Shown: positions 61,034 to 64,000 of the stretch, in pieces
Position numbering within the stretch: the stretch's first letter is position 1
How the letters are laid out: the number at the start of each line of letters is the position of its first letter
NCBI RefSeq assembly: GCF_014692525.1
Contig: NZ_JACNYL010000005.1
Span: 62,001 to 126,000 of the forward strand
Source: Sphingobacterium chuzhouense
GTDB lineage: Bacteria; Bacteroidota; Bacteroidia; Sphingobacteriales; Sphingobacteriaceae
Direction of reading: 5' to 3'
DNA length: 64,000 nt
Translations under genes and position numbers: made by a program
The notes under the pieces: model-generated
What the model saw: the letters and a program-made list of their open reading frames with translations, nothing else
Database searches by the model: none
What the model was told of the DNA's origin: nothing

Positions 61034-63133
61034 TTAGAGATTACAATTTAAATTATATGTTTTTCCATTCACAACAACGTCAACGCTCACTCCAGAATCT
61101 CGATAAGACTCTTTAAACTTTGCATTAATTTGCACGGAAGCTGCTTGGTTAGCGGGATATAACACGGTGATATAACGGGCGGTTTGATTTGCTCCTTTTT
61201 CCATATTGATCTTATAGGCCTTGCGGTTTGTCATGACGCCCGGAGCATAGGAAACCCGGCCTTCGAACGGAGTCGTTGTCAACGTTTCGTTTCCAAATGT
61301 TCTGGCGATGATATTATTTCCGTCAGCAAAATGAGTATGTGCGCCATGCTGTGCCGTCGATAATACGACTTCATCTTCCCCTTCGCACAGGTGGAAGTTC
61401 AGGTTAACCGTTCCTGCCGCGTTCCCAATACCTTCATCCACCAATACAAAGAATTTCTTTTCTACAAAGAAGATATAACGACGATGTTTTAAGTTATTAT
61501 AGCCTTGATTTTCCGTTACCACAACCTCCTGCTGGCCATTCGAAAACACCCCGAGTGATTTACCTTTTGCATTAACAATATTTTGTTCATTAAGCGTCAT
61601 GGTATTATGTACTCTCGTCTGACGGTACCATATCCTGGCACTATTGTCGCCATCACTCATATACGCATATACACCAGCATCCGGGAAGAAATTCCGTCCA
61701 TTGTGATAGAGCTCAAACGTTCCGTTATCCGGCTGGTTATGGCTCCATACCTGAATGGGGCCTTCTGCATAATTATTGCTATGAATCAACATCGTGGAAG
61801 AACGATCCCACCCGTTGCGCAACATATAGTAACCAGAAGATACGAATGCTTGGGATTCGGTAGAGGGCTGCGTTCCACGTTGACCATATGTACTCATATA
61901 CAACAGTTCATTGTCTTGCGGAAACATCTCGTTATATCTTGAGAAGTTTCGATTAAGTACTGATCTCGTCCAAGAGCTCTGCCGTGTATCATTGAAGCCC
62001 GGAACAAGCTGACCTCCCGGAGGGTTCAAAAAATAATTAGGGTATGTGAAGTGCATGACTACTTGTGCTGCTTTATGCAAATATTGATTGAAATTTGCCG
62101 CTGCATCACCGACTATTTTTTTATTTGCTTCTGCCAATTTCATGATTTCATAAAAATCGGCTATGGCGCTGATATGGTAACTGAAATCCAATTCATAATG
62201 CATCCCGTCTTCCAAAAACTGGTTTTTCACTTCCGTATCCAAAATCTGGAAACCTGTATTTCTCCAGTTCGCTGCTTGTTTGAATTCGGGGAACAAAACG
62301 CCCGCTGACACCAACGCGCTTGCCTGTGATATTAAGATATTACCACTATCATAAGGGTATTCCACTAGAAAATCAGCGTGCTCGGCAAAATGCACCATAA
62401 ATTTGGTAAACCATTCCGGTGTGAAATTTGTCGAATTTTTATAATACTCAAATAATTGAGTTTGCCCCAATGTCCGCTCCGCTACTTGAAGTTGCCACCA
62501 AGTCGTATTGTTCGTTCCAGATGCTGGTTTTGGATTATTTTCCAGCCAATCGCCATATACACTAATCCAAGACTGAATGTGCTTTTCATCCTTAGTTACA
62601 CGATATACCTTAGCCTGTGGCACGAACCACTGATGCCTATGCAGTTGCCGTTGGTACTCGTTATCTGCTCCTACTGGCTCGAACGCCCAATTAATTGTAC
62701 CTCCATCATTTAACGAGTAAGGCATTTTAGCATTGGCATCTTCAAAATAATTGTTCACAAAAAAGCGATAACTATCTAGTGCAAAACTCGCTTTGAGTTT
62801 ATCATCTTCACTAGCCGATGGATTGATAAGCGAAATTACCGGATTCACGATACCGGTTCGCGACCGATAGTACTCTAGGATAGCTTGTGCAGCACGTCCA
62901 TACGCTTCCGATTCATAGAATGTCTTCGCATTTTCCAGTCCCGGATAATCGAGATTGATTACTTCAAATATTTGAGAATCTATCGCCAAATTCCAGTTAT
63001 TCTGTTCTTCATCGTCAGCTGTTGAACCTGGATTCTTGAGGTTCTCTTTCGTGCAAGCAAGAAAAACCAACGCCATAAAATATATAGCGAGGTGTTTTAA
63101 GGTTATCATCATATTGGTTAAATTTTTATTCAT
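61034..63133 (-). CDS. PL12-family heparinase III-like polysaccharide lyase
   Basis: 699 aa. The signal/lipobox region is FMALVFLAC. It resembles Pedobacter heparinus heparinase III: an N-terminal alpha-toroid with INLDYPGLENAKTFYES, TTWWQLQVAERTLGQTQLFE and LDFSYHISAIADFYE, and a C-terminal beta-sandwich with QPDNGTFELYHNGRNFFPDA and WYRQTRVHNTMTLNEQN, including the conserved His and Tyr region. PL12 enzymes cleave heparan sulfate or related uronic-acid polymers by elimination. Substrate is inferred from the family. The start codon overlaps the stop of the transporter gene by one base. Confidence 0.92.
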   Translation of the reverse strand: MNKNLTNMMITLKHLAIYFMALVFLACTKENLKNPGSTADDEEQNNWNLAIDSQIFEVINLDYPGLENAKTFYESEAYGRAAQAILEYYRSRTGIVNPVISLINPSASEDDKLKASFALDSYRFFVNNYFEDANAKMPYSLNDGGTINWAFEPVGADNEYQRQLHRHQWFVPQAKVYRVTKDEKHIQSWISVYGDWLENNPKPASGTNNTTWWQLQVAERTLGQTQLFEYYKNSTNFTPEWFTKFMVHFAEHADFLVEYPYDSGNILISQASALVSAGVLFPEFKQAANWRNTGFQILDTEVKNQFLEDGMHYELDFSYHISAIADFYEIMKLAEANKKIVGDAAANFNQYLHKAAQVVMHFTYPNYFLNPPGGQLVPGFNDTRQSSWTRSVLNRNFSRYNEMFPQDNELLYMSTYGQRGTQPSTESQAFVSSGYYMLRNGWDRSSTMLIHSNNYAEGPIQVWSHNQPDNGTFELYHNGRNFFPDAGVYAYMSDGDNSARIWYRQTRVHNTMTLNEQNIVNAKGKSLGVFSNGQQEVVVTENQGYNNLKHRRYIFFVEKKFFVLVDEGIGNAAGTVNLNFHLCEGEDEVVLSTAQHGAHTHFADGNNIIARTFGNETLTTTPFEGRVSYAPGVMTNRKAYKINMEKGANQTARYITVLYPANQAASVQINAKFKESYRDSGVSVDVVVNGKTYNLNCNL

Positions 63134-64000
63134 TAATTAGGTCGAAATAATTCTTTTATTTCCACAGTTTTATTGGGTATTAGTGGTTTAGCATAATAAG
63201 CTAGAAATAAAATATAACCGACTGTTAGGTACAGAACGGTCATGGCGTACCGTAACCCAATATAATCGCCCAAAGATCCCACGATCAAAGGCATTAATGC
63301 CCCCCCGAAAATACCGGAACACAGTATTCCCGAGAATGAGCCATGATGCTTTAATACGGAATTGAGTGCCAGAGAAAAGATAATGGAAAACATCACTGAT
63401 ATGGAGAATCCGCACGCCATAAAGGCATAGTACGATATTCCCTTCACGCCAAACAACGCGAACGTTATCATCACTAACGTAATGGCGGAGGCTATCTTAA
63501 GAATCAATCTTGAATCAAATATTCTTAGCAGTCCTAAACCTACAAAACACCCGATAGACATTAATCCCCAGAACCAAGCAATCACTCTAGCTCCTTCTGT
63601 AGTGGGATCGACCCCATGATACTGCTTTAAAAATTCAGACATCCAGTTTGCCAGTGCTTGCTCTGTACCTACGTAAGCCACAATTCCTAGAAAGAACAAA
63701 ATAACTTTTTTATCTTTTAACAATTCTGCATACAGCGATAGTGTTCCAGCTTTTTCGTCTTGTTTTCGATTCACCTTTGGTATGTTGATAAGGGCAACGG
63801 TTAAGAATACCACGATGAATATCAAACTAAACAACCAATATAGCACCGTCCAGTTCATCTCTCCTCTAATCAATGAAGACAAAAATTTTGCTATCCCATC
63901 TGCGGATGCCGGTTGTGCGATTTTCTGCATTAAATAAGTAAAGACGAATGGGCCGACAAAAGAGCCTAAACCAAAAACCAATTGCCCCAATACGGAGTAG
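63133..64000 (-). CDS. FucP-like MFS sugar transporter (5' end outside the window)
   Basis: The 3' two thirds of a major-facilitator permease: about 290 residues with at least nine hydrophobic segments. The frame stays open to the window edge, so the gene is incomplete; the TTG at 63990 is an internal codon. The start of the visible part (VFGLGSFVGPFVFTYLMQ) fits the fucose-permease subfamily. It probably brings the released mono- or disaccharides across the inner membrane for the PL12 locus. Confidence 0.88.
   Translation of the reverse strand, partial: YSVLGQLVFGLGSFVGPFVFTYLMQKIAQPASADGIAKFLSSLIRGEMNWTVLYWLFSLIFIVVFLTVALINIPKVNRKQDEKAGTLSLYAELLKDKKVILFFLGIVAYVGTEQALANWMSEFLKQYHGVDPTTEGARVIAWFWGLMSIGCFVGLGLLRIFDSRLILKIASAITLVMITFALFGVKGISYYAFMACGFSISVMFSIIFSLALNSVLKHHGSFSGILCSGIFGGALMPLIVGSLGDYIGLRYAMTVLYLTVGYILFLAYYAKPLIPNKTVEIKELFRPN

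Overview
The window comes from a Bacteroidota chromosome, most likely family Sphingobacteriaceae (Pedobacter/Sphingobacterium-like). The evidence is a SusC/SusD pair, promoters of the TTTG-N19-TAnnTTTG type, AT-rich starts without Shine-Dalgarno sequences, long FtsX-like permeases ending in ANPVDSLRDE, and a PL12 heparinase-III-like polysaccharide lyase. Genus is an inference; there is no rRNA here.

Layout. (1) 1-22108: a sigma54-type regulator and a TolC-family channel on the minus strand, divergent from a long plus-strand operon of HlyD-like adaptor, MacB-like ATPase and seven tandem FtsX/MacB-like permeases. (2) 22109-24174: 2 kb without ordinary genes. It holds 14 copies (some decayed) of a 35-base CRISPR-like repeat with ~30-base spacers, in three blocks separated by two copies of a tracrRNA-like element. 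(3) 24175-26096: an ECF-type sigma factor followed by a short Cas12f-like protein with no intact RuvC site. (4) 26135-31542: a MalY/PatB aminotransferase, an eighth permease with its own ATPase, and a SirB1-type protein. (5) 31520-33784: two paralogous lipoproteins on the minus strand. (6) 33924-43566: housekeeping genes (queH, a YceD-like gene, rpmF, plsX, fabH, accB, accC, tatC, rpiB, an M28 peptidase, an aldo/keto reductase). (7) 43699-46490: an ABC transporter with GntR regulator under a clear palindromic operator. (8) 46553-48484: a CbpA/CbpM-like pair and purC. (9) 48517-51063: blaI, a blaR1-TonB gene and a lipoprotein under a 36-base perfect operator. (10) 51221-53885: a LytS/LytTR two-component pair, a small unknown gene and arfB. 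(11) 53990-64000: a polysaccharide-utilisation locus (MFS, PL12 lyase, surface lipoprotein, SusC, SusD) with the order seen in Bacteroides heparan-sulfate loci.

The most interesting part is 22861-26096. A nuclease-dead, C-terminally truncated Cas12f homologue, an adjacent sigma factor, duplicated tracrRNA-like elements and a decaying guide array, with no cas1, cas2 or active effector, fit an RNA-guided transcription system: guide RNA and dCas12f choose the DNA site and the sigma factor brings RNA polymerase. From memory, linked dCas12f-sigmaE pairs with this activity have recently been described in Bacteroidota; this locus appears to be a member, with its own features (two tracr copies, a tracr joined directly to a repeat, truncation before RuvC-III). 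The DNA targets are not identified.

A second coherent system is the sigma54 regulon. Three paired operators (TGTYCG-N4-CGRACA) lie 51, 51 and 52 bases upstream of -24/-12 elements in front of tolC, the HlyD-led operon and the eighth permease. This links all the efflux genes on both sides of the guide island to the regulator at 50-1417.
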